From Pycnopodia helianthoides (taxonomy: Eukaryota > Echinodermata > Asteroidea > Forcipulatida > Asteriidae): a stretch of DNA of 64,000 nucleotides. Shown here in pieces: positions 47,707 to 57,245 of this stretch (the stretch's first letter is position 1; each line of letters starts with the position of its first letter). Under the pieces are notes generated by a model. That model was not told where the DNA came from. It ran no database searches and saw only the letters and a list, made by a program, of their open reading frames with translations. The stretch lies in contig CM063244.1 of the NCBI GenBank assembly GCA_032158295.1, positions 7,115,097 to 7,179,096 of the forward strand, given 5' to 3'. The translations under genes and the position numbers were made by a program.

Positions 47707-47788
47707 ACAGCGGTATACTCCCTCAGGTTTTCCCTAAATGTGGTTCTTAGGGGAAACCTGAGGAAGTATACAGTACCACTGTGCCCCT
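47703..47788. repeat. Imperfect hairpin next to the tRNA-like sequence
   Basis: GGCACAGCGGTATACTCCCTCAGG..TTCCCTA and its inverted partner TAGGGGAAACCTGAGGAAGTATACAG.ACCACTGTGCC form a stem of more than 30 pairs with about 12 loop bases. Confidence 0.7.
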
Positions 47789-48481
47789 CCTTTAAGAAAT
47801 TGGAAACAAAACTCGGTTCCCTATGAGCTTCGTTTAAGTATTCATATGGCGTGCAGAGGCATACAGACATTTGTTTTTTAAGATTCATTTCATACATAAG
47901 TGTGTAAAGCGTTTTAGAATCAAGACCAAAATCTTCAAATCACTGATGAAATCATTTTGGGCTTGCATTACATTATTAATTACGTAAACATACACATCAC
48001 ACCCTACCCCGAAAAAAATAACAATAAATAATGTATTAATCAGTTCCAGGCCTGATACTAAACAGAGGCAACAAGTGCCTCCATTGCCCCTGGTCATTGC
48101 CTTGGTGCCCCTTGAATGTTCTAGTAGATATTTACAAGTTCCTCATAGAGGTGCACTTTACCAAGGAGAAAAAGCCTCGGTGCCCTGGCCTGTTTAGGCT
48201 TGCAATTCAGCCTTGCAATTCTCCTATTTGACGCATCTTCAATACTTACAGAATTAAGAAAATCATTCATTAATTTAGTTCCAAAAAAGATGTCTGATGT
48301 TTCTCTTAACATATAAATTGCTTATTGCTAGCTGTAGCAGCCGCGAGTTATAACTAATCACACATCACAAGGGTACGATGAAGTTTTTGTCCTAAAATCT
48401 TTTGAGGAGGCAGGAAACCATTGGTTTTGGCAAGATTCAAACATTTGCTTTTCAAGAAAAAAATCTTTTGGGGAAACTCAC

Positions 48482-48694
48482 GTTTCCAGAGGATATTTAA
48501 ACCGCAGGAATGCTGATTTATAGGCAGCATTGTCAAGAAAGGTACAATAAAAGTCGCATGTGAAAGTTTCAGTTGAACACAGTGTCCGCTTGGTGAGAGA
48601 ACAGGAAGAACTTTCACGGTATTTTCATCAAGAACATCGCACCAATCTACGTTATCGAGGTGACAGCGGGTACCAACCGCATCTCTGGTTGCAG
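48482..48694 (-). CDS. Candidate in-phase cassette exon within the EEP gene
   Basis: This 213-base segment has a T-rich acceptor (gttcgttttttaatgcag) and a consensus donor (AAAC|gtgagt), no stop in one frame, and phase 1 at both ends. It could thus be spliced between the exons at 49833 and 36692 without changing frame. Its 71 residues include GTRCHLDNVDWCDVLDENTV and LPVLSPSGHCVQLKLSHATF. I recognise no domain. EEP proteins usually pass from the helix ending 'MMKYIR' straight to the GDxN strand, so an insert here would be unusual. It may be a lineage-specific insert, an alternative exon, part of another gene, or a chance frame. Confidence 0.3.
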
Positions 48695-48699
48695 CTGCA

Positions 48700-49832
48700 T
48701 TAAAAAACGAACACCACGAAAATCTGAATCTCTATCAGTCTCCTCTAGCCGTATTGATTGCTAATCAACGGGATGCACCTCACTAGTTTGACCTCATCCC
48801 TATCCATGTGACCCTCTACCCCCATTAGTATTCACGTATGTACATAATTATTCATACAACCCATTGTAACGTTAATCTCAGATCCCTTAATCCTTTTGTA
48901 TTAATTCATACTCAACAACAGCTTGTCTCAGTAAGACCCCAAACACTACTCACTTTAGACGAGATAATTTCGCATGATGCTTACTACCATTACCATCTTG
49001 TTAACTAGGCTTTCGGATATAAATTACACAACTTGTTTTTTAGAGGTCATTACCAAAGTGAGGCCCTATACCTTTAACGTATTGGCGTTGTCAACTATCA
49101 AGAAATTGGTATTTAAACCAAAAAGTGCTGCCTGACTATCAATGACAATCATTCTTGCTCTTAGAATACGAGAAACAAAGAAAACACTAAAGATTTTAAA
49201 ATTCCTCTCTTACATTTTAAACAATGTCAGGAGCCTCTCGCCGGGTGTCAGTAATTTCTCTGACATCAGCAGACAATGCCTACACAACTATATTTGTTCA
49301 GGTGACTCTACTTTGGGGGTCCCTTGGGGGACCGAGTGGCATTTTACTCTCTCCTTTCATTAAGAAACAAACAAAAGGTCCAGATGCTATATCCCATCGA
49401 TATAAATGCTGCGTTCGGTATAAAGAGAATGGCATTTGAGAGTAACAACAATATTTGTAATTGAAGTTGATTTGGCGAGACAAACCAGAATGATCAATGA
49501 TGACATTTCAGTTCATTGACACCGGGATTTTTTTCTTTCTTCATCTTCTTTTTTGAAAGGGGGGGGCGTGTCAAAAGGGGTAAAATTAGCTAAAGATGAT
49601 CAACACAAGTTTGAATACACAGAATCTTGAATACCCGCCGCATATATCTTTGATGAATTCCATCAACTGGACAGATTGGGGGTGGCTGTCTGCCTACACA
49701 AACTAACATTTGCGGCGCCGTCATTCCCCAGAGCGTGACCCAGAATCGTGATATATATTTTTTTGTTTCCCCGTTCTTTATTTTCAGAGTGTTTTTTTTT
49801 TGTCTTCCTTCTTCACAACGATGGAGACTTAC
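48700..49832. other. Intronic stretch, possible conserved non-coding sequence at 48720-48960
   Basis: Non-repetitive with homeobox-like words (TTGATTGCTAATCAA palindrome, GTAACGTTAATC, TATTAATTC). No exon was found. Confidence 0.3.
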
Positions 49833-50039
49833 CCCGTATGTATTTCATCATTTCGGCCACGTTCACACATTGCTGCCAGTGGTCGTATGACAAGTGCGCC
49901 ACGGAGATGCTAACGTTGACGAGGTCAAGACGCAGCGACGTGTGGAGGACCAGTCGTGTGTTCTTGTCTTTAGGAGATTGATGAGTTAGACGCTGAAAGT
50001 TTGAAGACACGATGGGGTGCCGGCTCAGCAGCCCTAAGC
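49833..50039 (-). CDS. EEP-fold phosphodiesterase, internal exon
   Basis: The acceptor is cttgttgaag|GC and the donor a perfect CGGG|gtaagt. The 207-base exon enters and leaves in phase 1 (69 codons' worth). It translates to LGLLSRHPIVSSNFQRL, then KNTRLVLHTSL and SVAHLSYDHWQQCVNVAEMM, ending KYIR. The pattern of a G-G/S-LLSRHPI strand followed by R...L and a strand ending in a His (AHLSYD) is that of the middle of EEP domains, where the His helps hold the scissile phosphate. It joins seamlessly to the upstream exon (WEMEG|LGLLS) and to the GDLN exon. No frame defect is seen. Confidence 0.85.
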
Positions 50040-50759
50040 CTTCAACAAGAAAGTTCAAATAGATTCATTTCATTGCTGGTTAAAAACCCTGTGCAATGAC
50101 ACTCCTACTGTAGGTGACAGAACAAAATCACTAAATAGTTAATAACTAATTGATTTTGTCATCAAATAATTACATTATTATGCAAAATTAGCTTATTTCC
50201 CTTCTTGAAAGAATTTCTGGGGCTCAGAATTCTACATTACATTCATACAATAGGTATGGTCTTATTATTTGAAGTGTTTTAACTATTATTTGCAATGTTT
50301 TACTGAAAACCTTTTTAAATTAATCTTTTTAACAAAGATAATTATTCTTCCATAAACCAAGTACAATAACATTCATATTAACTCAAAAAATCTTAAACGT
50401 GGCATTTATTGGTAAAAAGCATGGCTTGGCATGAACGGTTTGTACACAGCTCAATTGAAGAAAACTTTAAATCTCCTTTTTATGGAGATTGGCACTGTAC
50501 GATTTGTATCATCTTTTGATATGAACAAATTTTGTTCAGCTTTTATCTTCTGTAACTGATGAAATTTATGAGAAAATTATGACTCAAAATCTACAAATAT
50601 GCCTACATGTACGAGTTGAGCTTTTTCATTACGCAACTGACGTGATCCCAGCTTAAAGTGAACGATACGGTACTGTGAAATCGACCGTTGCAATCAGACA
50701 AAAAAACCTGGGGATGGAATTTTGAAGATGGACGAGGGTCAGAGTTCAAATGAGTATAC

Positions 50760-50937
50760 CTTCCATTTCCCATCCTGGTGGTGCACCTCTGGACGGAGCG
50801 ACCCTCTGCGACGAGCGGTACACATACCATCTGTACGATGGAAGCAAACTCTTCAGCTCGAGAAGTTGTGAACGTTTCTCATCCAGATCAGCTCGTACTT
50901 CTTGAAAAGCCACCACGTCAAGGTCTGCCTCCTGTAT
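50760..50937 (-). CDS. EEP-fold phosphodiesterase, first exon visible in the window
   Basis: The acceptor ttttttttgcag|ATA and donor GGAAG|gtatac bound 178 bases, phase 0 in and phase 1 out. The translation starts IQEADLDVVAFQEVRADLD and continues through LLPSYRWYVYR and APPGWEME. DVVAFQEV holds the metal-binding Glu of the EEP active site. The preceding strand with the N-x-W/N motif, and any signal peptide, must lie in upstream exons that I could not find between 50938 and 64000. The gene is therefore partial here. The acceptor lies about 10 bases from the end of a family D MITE. Confidence 0.87.
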
Positions 50938-50948
50938 CTGCAAAAAAA

Positions 50949-51329
50949 AGGACATACACACGTTTGGTAGTGACTCTGAAAATGAATGGCAATACAAAAC
51001 TTACTTGGTAAAAAGTGCAGCAGCTTTGGGGAGTTTAATGAACTTTAAGAAACTTTTTATTTCGGAGTACTACGGTGATGGAAAATATACCCTTTTTTAT
51101 TCCCCCAAATTTGAATCTGAGAAGCGTTTCTGTCAGAAATGCTTCTCAGACTGTGTATTCCTATGGGGAATATTCTTCCTGCGTGGAAATATTCGCTCCC
51201 GGTTTTTCGGCGATATCTCAAAAACGCGAGCACAATTTTTACAGGTTAGTTTTATGGTATGTACCTACATTTATATAGGATTAACACAATCAGTAGGCTC
51301 CAATTACCAAACGTATGCCGCACCTTTAA
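50949..51329 (+). mobile_element. TTAA-type MITE, family D, copy 2, beside an exon acceptor
   Basis: The interior matches 40868-41237 ('tagtgactctgaaaatgaatggca', 'cctatggggaatattcttcctgcgtgg', 'acctacatttatataggattaacacaa'). The right end keeps TTAA at 51326-51329. The left end reads AAAAAGGACATACACACG instead of TTAAAGGCACGGTACAC, so its TTAA is lost. Confidence 0.78.
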
Positions 51330-51618
51330 TCATAGTAGACGATGGGATTCATGTTGTTATTTAACGCACCCGGAATCAAAAGTCTCTGTACCCAAGGACA
51401 TACTAGGACACAAAAAACTAGTTTCTATCCAATGGTAATAATTGTACTGAATGGTATTTCAAAATGATGTAATCATTTTATTATCTGTGATTATTGGTCT
51501 TTCCATTGAAATGAATGATTGAGCAATGGTATAGATGATGCTATAGCCTAATGGTAATAATAATATTCGATTGTAAACCAGTGTGTTTCGAAAAGTATAG
51601 TCACATACAAAATTGTAG
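51330..51618. other. Short spacer, no feature recognised
   Basis: AT-rich sequence between a MITE and the 163-bp array. Confidence 0.4.
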
Positions 51619-52115
51619 GCCATATTGGATTTAGAGGTCAGAATGTTACCCAAACTCTACAATAATTATTCCAGTGGATTTTTAATGCCAGAAATAGTGA
51701 AAAATGACACCCTATTTGTTCTTAAAGCTGTTCTGGTGCCAGAGATGTCACATTTCATAATTTTCAAGATGGCGATGGCAGCAGCCATCTTGGATTTAGA
51801 GGTCAGAATGATACCCAAACTCTACAATAATCATTCCAGTGGATTTTTCATGGAAGAAATTGCGAAAAATTACACCCTAATTGTTCTTAAAGCTTTTCTG
51901 GTGCCAGAGATATCACATTTCATAATGTTCAAGATGTCGACGGAGGCCATCTTGGATTTAGAGGTCTGGATGATCCCAAAACAGTACAATTACCATTTCA
52001 GTGGATTTTTCATGCCATAAATGGTGGGAAATGACATCTCTTTTGTCTGTCTAGGTCACCTGGTGCCAGAGCTGTTACAAATTATGTTTTTCAAGATGGC
52101 GTCGGCGGCCATTTT
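51619..52115 (+). repeat. About 163-bp tandem array with an open reading frame
   Basis: Units beginning at 'catcttggat' start at 51621, 51786, 51948 and 52110 (periods 165, 162 and 162). Since each period is a multiple of three, one frame stays open from 51625 to 52020 and encodes a repeating peptide (LDLEVRMIPKLYNN..SSGFFM / VLKA.LVPE.SHFI.FKM). Junctions carry the inverted AAGATGGC..GCCATCTT. The open frame may simply follow from the period. Confidence 0.85.
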
Positions 52116-52382
52116 GAATATTGCGCTATAAAAAAGTTCCTATCACATTTCAGAGGTACATAGGAGCTAATTTTCCTTTTAAATGGTTTCTGAAGTCAAA
52201 TCCATCAAGAAAAAAAGGTAGCGTGAAAAAATGGTCACAGAATCCAAAGATATCACCCTAATATTACAAGTCTTTGAAAATTACCAATGATGTACGTGCT
52301 TTGAAAGGTCGTCAGTTTTTTTGTTCAATATATTTAACCAACGCATATCTTTTAGTGAAGCACTAACAATAGCTGCACATCA

Positions 52383-52633
52383 GGGCCCAATCTCATGGCT
52401 CTGCTTACCGTAAGCAAAGAATCGGCGCTTGCGGAAGCAGGGAATTCCGCGCTTACGTCAAGCGTATTTCACGGATTAGCGGGGAATTTCGGCTTGTGCG
52501 CGTGCGTACTCCACGTTACTAGGCATTCTAGGGTTACACAGCTAGCGCAGAAATTCGGCGCTTGAACAGTAAGCGGAGAATGGTCACCGCAAGCGCAGAA
52601 TTCGGCGGTAAGCAGAGCCATGAAATTGGGCCC
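52383..52633. mobile_element. Inverted-repeat element with GGGCCCAAT termini
   Basis: 27-base terminal inverted repeats (GGGCCCAATCTCATGGCTCTGCTTACC and its partner) match at all but one base. The interior is GC-rich and built of GCGCTTGCG/GCGCTTAC words. A MITE of unknown superfamily. Confidence 0.8.
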
Positions 52634-52750
52634 GGGTGTAATCAGCATTCTAATTTTGCTATAGTCAACAATAAGTCATGATTATATGAAATCAATTGGT
52701 ATACTTTGGAAACCCAGCACACCAACATCAACATCAATGGTGAACTGTTC

Positions 52751-52856
52751 ACACACACACACACACACTACAATACAATACAATACAATACAATACAATA
52801 CAATACAATACAATACAATACAATACAATACAATACAATACAATACAATACAATAA
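52751..52856 (-). repeat. (CA)n and (CAATA)n tract, the tail of a LINE
   Basis: 18 bases of CA repeats are followed by about 17 perfect CAATA units. On the - strand this is (TATTG)n directly after the LINE 3' end. Confidence 0.95.
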
Positions 52857-53345
52857 ATATATTTATAGAGCGCTCTTACTCATCAAAATAGATGGTTTCA
52901 CAGCGCTGAACAGAGTCCAGAAAAAAATTAACAAAACAATACAGTTAAATGTTGGTCATTGTTCGAAGAGATGAGTTTTCAGAGATGTCTTAAAAGTATC
53001 CAAGGAAGGGGAGCAGCGGATGAACTTCGGAAGCCCATCCCAGAGTTGAGGAGCATGTGCCTGGAATGCATGGTCACCAGCTATGCTGTATGTTCTGGGC
53101 ACATGGAGTAAGGTAGTGTCTAACTTGAGCGGAGTCCAGGTCTACCAGAGTGATGTGGACCAATAAGAGAGCTAAGATAAGTTGGGGCTTTGTTATGAAG
53201 GCACTTCTACACAACAGTCAGAATTTTGAAAATTATCCGTTGCTTGATTGGGAGCCAATGTAGTTGTTTCAGCAGAGGGGTGACATGATCGTATTTCCTT
53301 GCCCTGAAGATAAGTTTGGGTTAGCCACAGCACATCAAAGTGAAG
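52857..53345 (-). pseudogene. Non-LTR retrotransposon 3' end with RT C-terminus, remnant 2
   Basis: On the - strand from about 53310 the sequence reads RKYDHVTPLLKQLHWLPIKQ, then RIIFKILTVV and KCLHNKAPTYLSSLIG. After a frame shift it gives QLWDGLPKFIRCSPSLDTFK and SLKTHLFEQ, then a stop. These are the conserved terminal motifs of CR1/L2/Jockey-type LINE proteins. A 3' untranslated region with 'agcgctctataaatata' and the (TATTG)n tail follows. Internal stops and a frameshift show it is dead and 5' truncated. Confidence 0.85.
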
Positions 53346-53544
53346 AAGCTGAAACCACACAGCAGAACACCACCGCATTCTTATATCAAGTGTACCATAG
53401 TTCATGGGTTTAGCAAACGTACGTCCCTGGGATGTACCGCTGGGTGGACTTCACATGACCAAAGAACCCTCGCTACGAACCGCAGCTGCATCGGAAGTTT
53501 CCAACCAGTACAGATCTTTAAAGATATACAGGTTTGGAAGAGCT

Positions 53545-53895
53545 GACAAAAATAGTCCCAGACAGTGTTTAGGTTTTGTGTGATCAACCATAATATACAT
53601 AAAATAAAAAACCTGAACAAATTTGGGCCTATAATAATACTTTTAAGTCAGGAGAAAATGGTGAATTACCATGTTAATTTTTAGCATGTAAACACATTGT
53701 CCTTAATTTTGGTTGTAACAATTAATCGAAATCGGCTATTGCGTTTTGGGGTACCGTTGTTGTTTGTTTTTTGTGACTGTTTTCTCGAATATGACTTCAT
53801 TTCAGAGGGAAATATTTCACACAAAAAAAAATGGTTCTCGTATGAACTTCATAATCAGTAAGCTTTCAGAAATTTTTTTTAACCCTTACCAATAA
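53545..53895 (+). mobile_element. MITE-like repeat, family B, copy 2
   Basis: Shares 'gtgatcaaccataatatacat', 'gtcaggagaaaatggtgaa', 'agcatgtaaacacattgtcct', 'atgacttcatttcagagggaaatatttcacac' and 'aacttcataatcagtaagctttcag' with 61563 and 62846. Confidence 0.75.
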
Positions 53896-54039
53896 ACTAC
53901 CTTTGAAGATATCATCGTAGTTTTGTTCTGTTTTGTAAGATTTAACTCATTCCTCGAGTTTTCAATGAACACACCATACAAGGAGGTAATGTTTTAGGGG
54001 GTGAGCTTGTGCTTGACAAAGATTTTGTGCACTTTAACC

Positions 54040-54587
54040 TTAAATTCCGACGGAATCATTTCTCTGGAGGATTGGTATATGGTATGAACTTTATAATCAT
54101 CGATGAGCTTTCCTATTTAAAGGAACATTACAGAATTGGTTGTTGCTGACAAAACAGTTGCTGGCAGTTTAAGCACTTTATGTAATCCACCATATACATA
54201 AACTGACAAACCTGTAGAAGTTTGAGATCGATCGGCCATCTGGGTCACGAGAAAATAGTGAAAAACCGATTACACATTTGCATGAAATCATATAGGTTCA
54301 ACAAATGAATAAAACGCTCACTGAGCGACAAACTCAAATCGGAAAATTAGTTTATTCATCTCTCATCAAATATGGCATTTCAGACAGAAATATTTCAAGG
54401 GATGTTTTCTACTATCATCATCATTAGAACGTGTAAGTTTTATGTAAATCTGTGATAAAAAAAGTATATTTTACACGTTTTTTTCTTACCAATTCTGTAA
54501 TGTTCCTTTAAATTCCGACGGAATCATTTCTCTGGAGGATTGGTAATGGTATGAACTTTATAATCATCGGTGAGCTTTCCGATTTAA
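54040..54587. repeat. 80-bp tandem unit pair split by a MITE at TTAA
   Basis: The sequence 'ttaaattccgacggaatcatttctctggagg...tttaa' occurs at 54040-54120 and again at 54508-54587. The family A MITE occupies exactly the TTAA between them. Confidence 0.85.
54117..54511 (+). mobile_element. TTAA-flanked MITE, family A, copy 4
   Basis: TTAA at 54117-54120 and 54508-54511, with family-standard inverted ends and interior. Confidence 0.9.
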
Positions 54588-54652
54588 ACTTAAGGTTGTT
54601 TTGATGTTACCGATCCTGCAATTTGTCTTCAAGTGTCGAGTGTGACTGTAAA

Positions 54653-54780
54653 GGCCGCATCTGACTTGGCGGCTACAGCGATCGGCTACGACTGTTGCCA
54701 AGAACACGCTATGCTTCAACGCATGATGATGCGGAAATCTAGCCGTAGCCGTAACTGTAGCCGCCAATTTGGACACGGCC
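54653..54780. mobile_element. GC-rich fold-back repeat, family I, copy 3
   Basis: The left arm GGCCGCATCTGACTTGGCGG and right arm (reverse) GGCCGTGTCCAAATTGGCGG continue inward through GGCTACAG and CGGCTACG words. About 128 bp with no coding content. Confidence 0.7.
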
Positions 54781-54967
54781 TATGCATTACACTACAACGG
54801 GTTACTTTAGGGGGAAGCTAGGTGGCAGCAGACTTAAAAGGTATTTGTTCTCGAAAGTGTGCGCATGCTCAGAATTATGTCAACATTTTGGAAATATACC
54901 TGGTAAGTCATGCTGCCATAATGCGTTACAAATTCTCATGTGTGAGTCATTCAGTTCAATGCATTAA

Positions 54968-56521
54968 AGCTTAATGGATCCAAAGAGTTACTTTGTAGTT
55001 GCTTTGTAGCTCAATAACGGAACTATTTAAAATGATTTCCTTGATGTTAAGTTGATGGTGCTAAACAATTGTCTTCAAAAAAATAGTCCCCTTTGACAAT
55101 GCCGCCTCAAAAAAAAATTGTGCAAGGTAAGACATGCAAGGAAACTATTTCACCCTGTATATGCCCAATGTCAACTCGCATCTTAAATGTATAACCAATT
55201 ATGCCGTACCCTGTCTGGTACGTACAGAGTATATCAACAAGCCCCGTACACTCATCAGAGAATTCCGCTCACCGCAAATTGACACCCACGTGGCTTGGTT
55301 AGTGAACACCACAGACAGTCAATTTCTCCAAATCATCCCAATAATTGTAGCGCTGGACATGTTAAATTCTTCATCGGAAGTACAAACGAGGTGCTGTCAC
55401 GCAGTCTATCGAGTTTGACTAGTAACACCTTTTTTCTTCAAGATGGAGTAAATGCATTTTTAAAAAGCGATATTAAGACGTGCCACAAATGTCGTCCAGA
55501 GTCTGCATCAATTTCTACAATTCATTGCTTCATAATTATTTTATATCTATATAAATGAATATATACATATCATATTTTTTCATTTGTAGTTTTTTCATTA
55601 GGTTTTGAAGCTCTTGTATTCTGTGTTTGTCTACTAGATTTTTATTTCTGGCAGTGCTTGAAGAACGAGCCAGATAGTATATCAGTCTGTTTTTTGTGTG
55701 CTTGTATTTCTATTTGTTTGTTTGTTTGTTTGTTTTTTCTTCCTATTGTTTATACAATTGAGTTAGTTCAATTTCATGTAATTTTAGTTTTACATAATGT
55801 ATTTATTGTTTATTTCTTGTATCTGTTTTTATCCTGTGCAATGAATAAATGAATGAAATGAAATTTATAAACCAACAACGATTTTCTTCCATTCAATTTT
55901 AAAACTTTGGTAACAAAAACCAAATCAAAATTTCCCTTAAAGGCCAAAAAAATGTATAAGGCCCTACATATTATATTTATATATAGATATATGATAGCCA
56001 GGCCAGACAAACATCCCCATGCACCTATCGTACAGTTACCATAAATTAACACCCACAGAGCTGGTTAGTGAACTCTGGTGCAATTTCTACAAATCATCGC
56101 CGAGGTCTGGCCTCAAAAACACCCAGACATCCCAAGGATTTCAGCAATTCAGTGTTTACATTCATGGTGTTTATACCCGATGATGACAAAATCTTTATAA
56201 TTTGTCCGGGCCCACCTAATTAATCATCCCTCGTCCTGTCAGTTCCTCATCTCTCCTGCTAGCATCTTAAGACATAAGACAATAAATAGACGGGAAACAA
56301 AAGTCACTGACTTTAGAGTTTAGTGACAACCACAACCGTCAAAAGGAACAGAGTTAAGGATCGGTCCAAAATAATTTGCATTACGAAGAAAGCTTAAAAT
56401 GTCAGCGAGGAGTATTCCGTTTCAAATACTGTTTTTATTTTAGCTTGTAAAAGTGTTTCTCTATTTTTATTTTACCTTTGGCTTTTTGTGAAATTTTGGT
56501 GCGTGTTCTATTTCTTCTGGG
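54968..56521. other. Non-coding stretch, possible LINE-like tail at 55835-55865
   Basis: The segment around 55735-55865 is T-rich and ends in ATGAATAAATGAATGAAATGAAA, which resembles a LINE 3' tail on the + strand. No reverse-transcriptase motif is legible upstream. The remaining sequence shows no feature. Confidence 0.35.
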
Positions 56522-56664
56522 CTCGATTTCACAAAGGGATCAGACTGATCGTAACTGCAAATCCATCGCAGTTGCTTAGCAAAGAGTGATGTCACAATAC
56601 AAATCACTATGGTAATACTGATAACTCATCTTACGATGAATCTTAGTGCTTTGTGAAATCGACC
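56522..56664. mobile_element. Fold-back element, family F, copy 3
   Basis: Ends CTCGATTTCACAAAG and CTTTGTGAAATCGA are inverted. Interior 'tcatcttacgatga' palindromes resemble the 34035 copy. Confidence 0.7.
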
Positions 56665-56702
56665 CCTGTTCTAATAGATAGGTTGCAGTATGACGTAAAT
56701 CG

Positions 56703-56881
56703 GCCATCTTTACGGGCAGTTTAGAACAAACAGTCGTGCGTTTCGTGTGAGAACGGCGTGCAACACGCGCGCATTTCACGAAACTCATTGCAGGATTGGT
56801 CAGTGAACAACGCGGCTGCGTTAATAAGTTGAGCGTTTGACGCACCTGCAAGCCAAAATGCAATTTGCCCGTAAAGATGGC
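56703..56881. mobile_element. Inverted-repeat element, about 180 bp
   Basis: Perfect 16-base ends, GCCATCTTTACGGGCA and its reverse complement, enclose a CpG-rich interior (AACACGCGCGCATTTC). Confidence 0.75.
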
Positions 56882-57167
56882 GTCTACTGGGAACTATCTA
56901 TAGTATATTGTTTGTTGCCTTGTTCTTGAGTTTGTCTTGTAACTGTGTAACATGGTCTGCCCCCTTTAGCACACGTTCATATTTGATATCAATTCTTCAA
57001 CATTACATAATTCACCATTATTTTATAGTTTAAGCAATTATTTTGTAAATTACTCGATATATTTAAGTAATGCTATTTTCTATTGTGATCAAGGCTCTCT
57101 GCTTCTTCTGTAAATAACTATTTAGACTTCAAATAAATCTTCCAACGATTTGGGGTTGAACACAGAA

Positions 57168-57245
57168 AAAATGAAGTATATAGCTTCAAATCACGCTCTA
57201 GTCAATTTTTCTTTGTTCAACCCAAAGTTATGGACAAATTTACCC
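57168..57245 (+). mobile_element. SINE body fragment
   Basis: 'cacgctctagtcaatttttctttgttcaaccc' matches the tail of the tRNA-derived SINE at 28800-29115, opposite strand. An inverted 'gttgaacacagaaaaa' lies just upstream, making a small hairpin. Confidence 0.6.

Noticed and set aside
51625..52020. Genuine repetitive protein gene
   Set aside because: The open frame can be explained by the tandem period being divisible by three. There is no start context, signal or domain, so it is kept only as a question.
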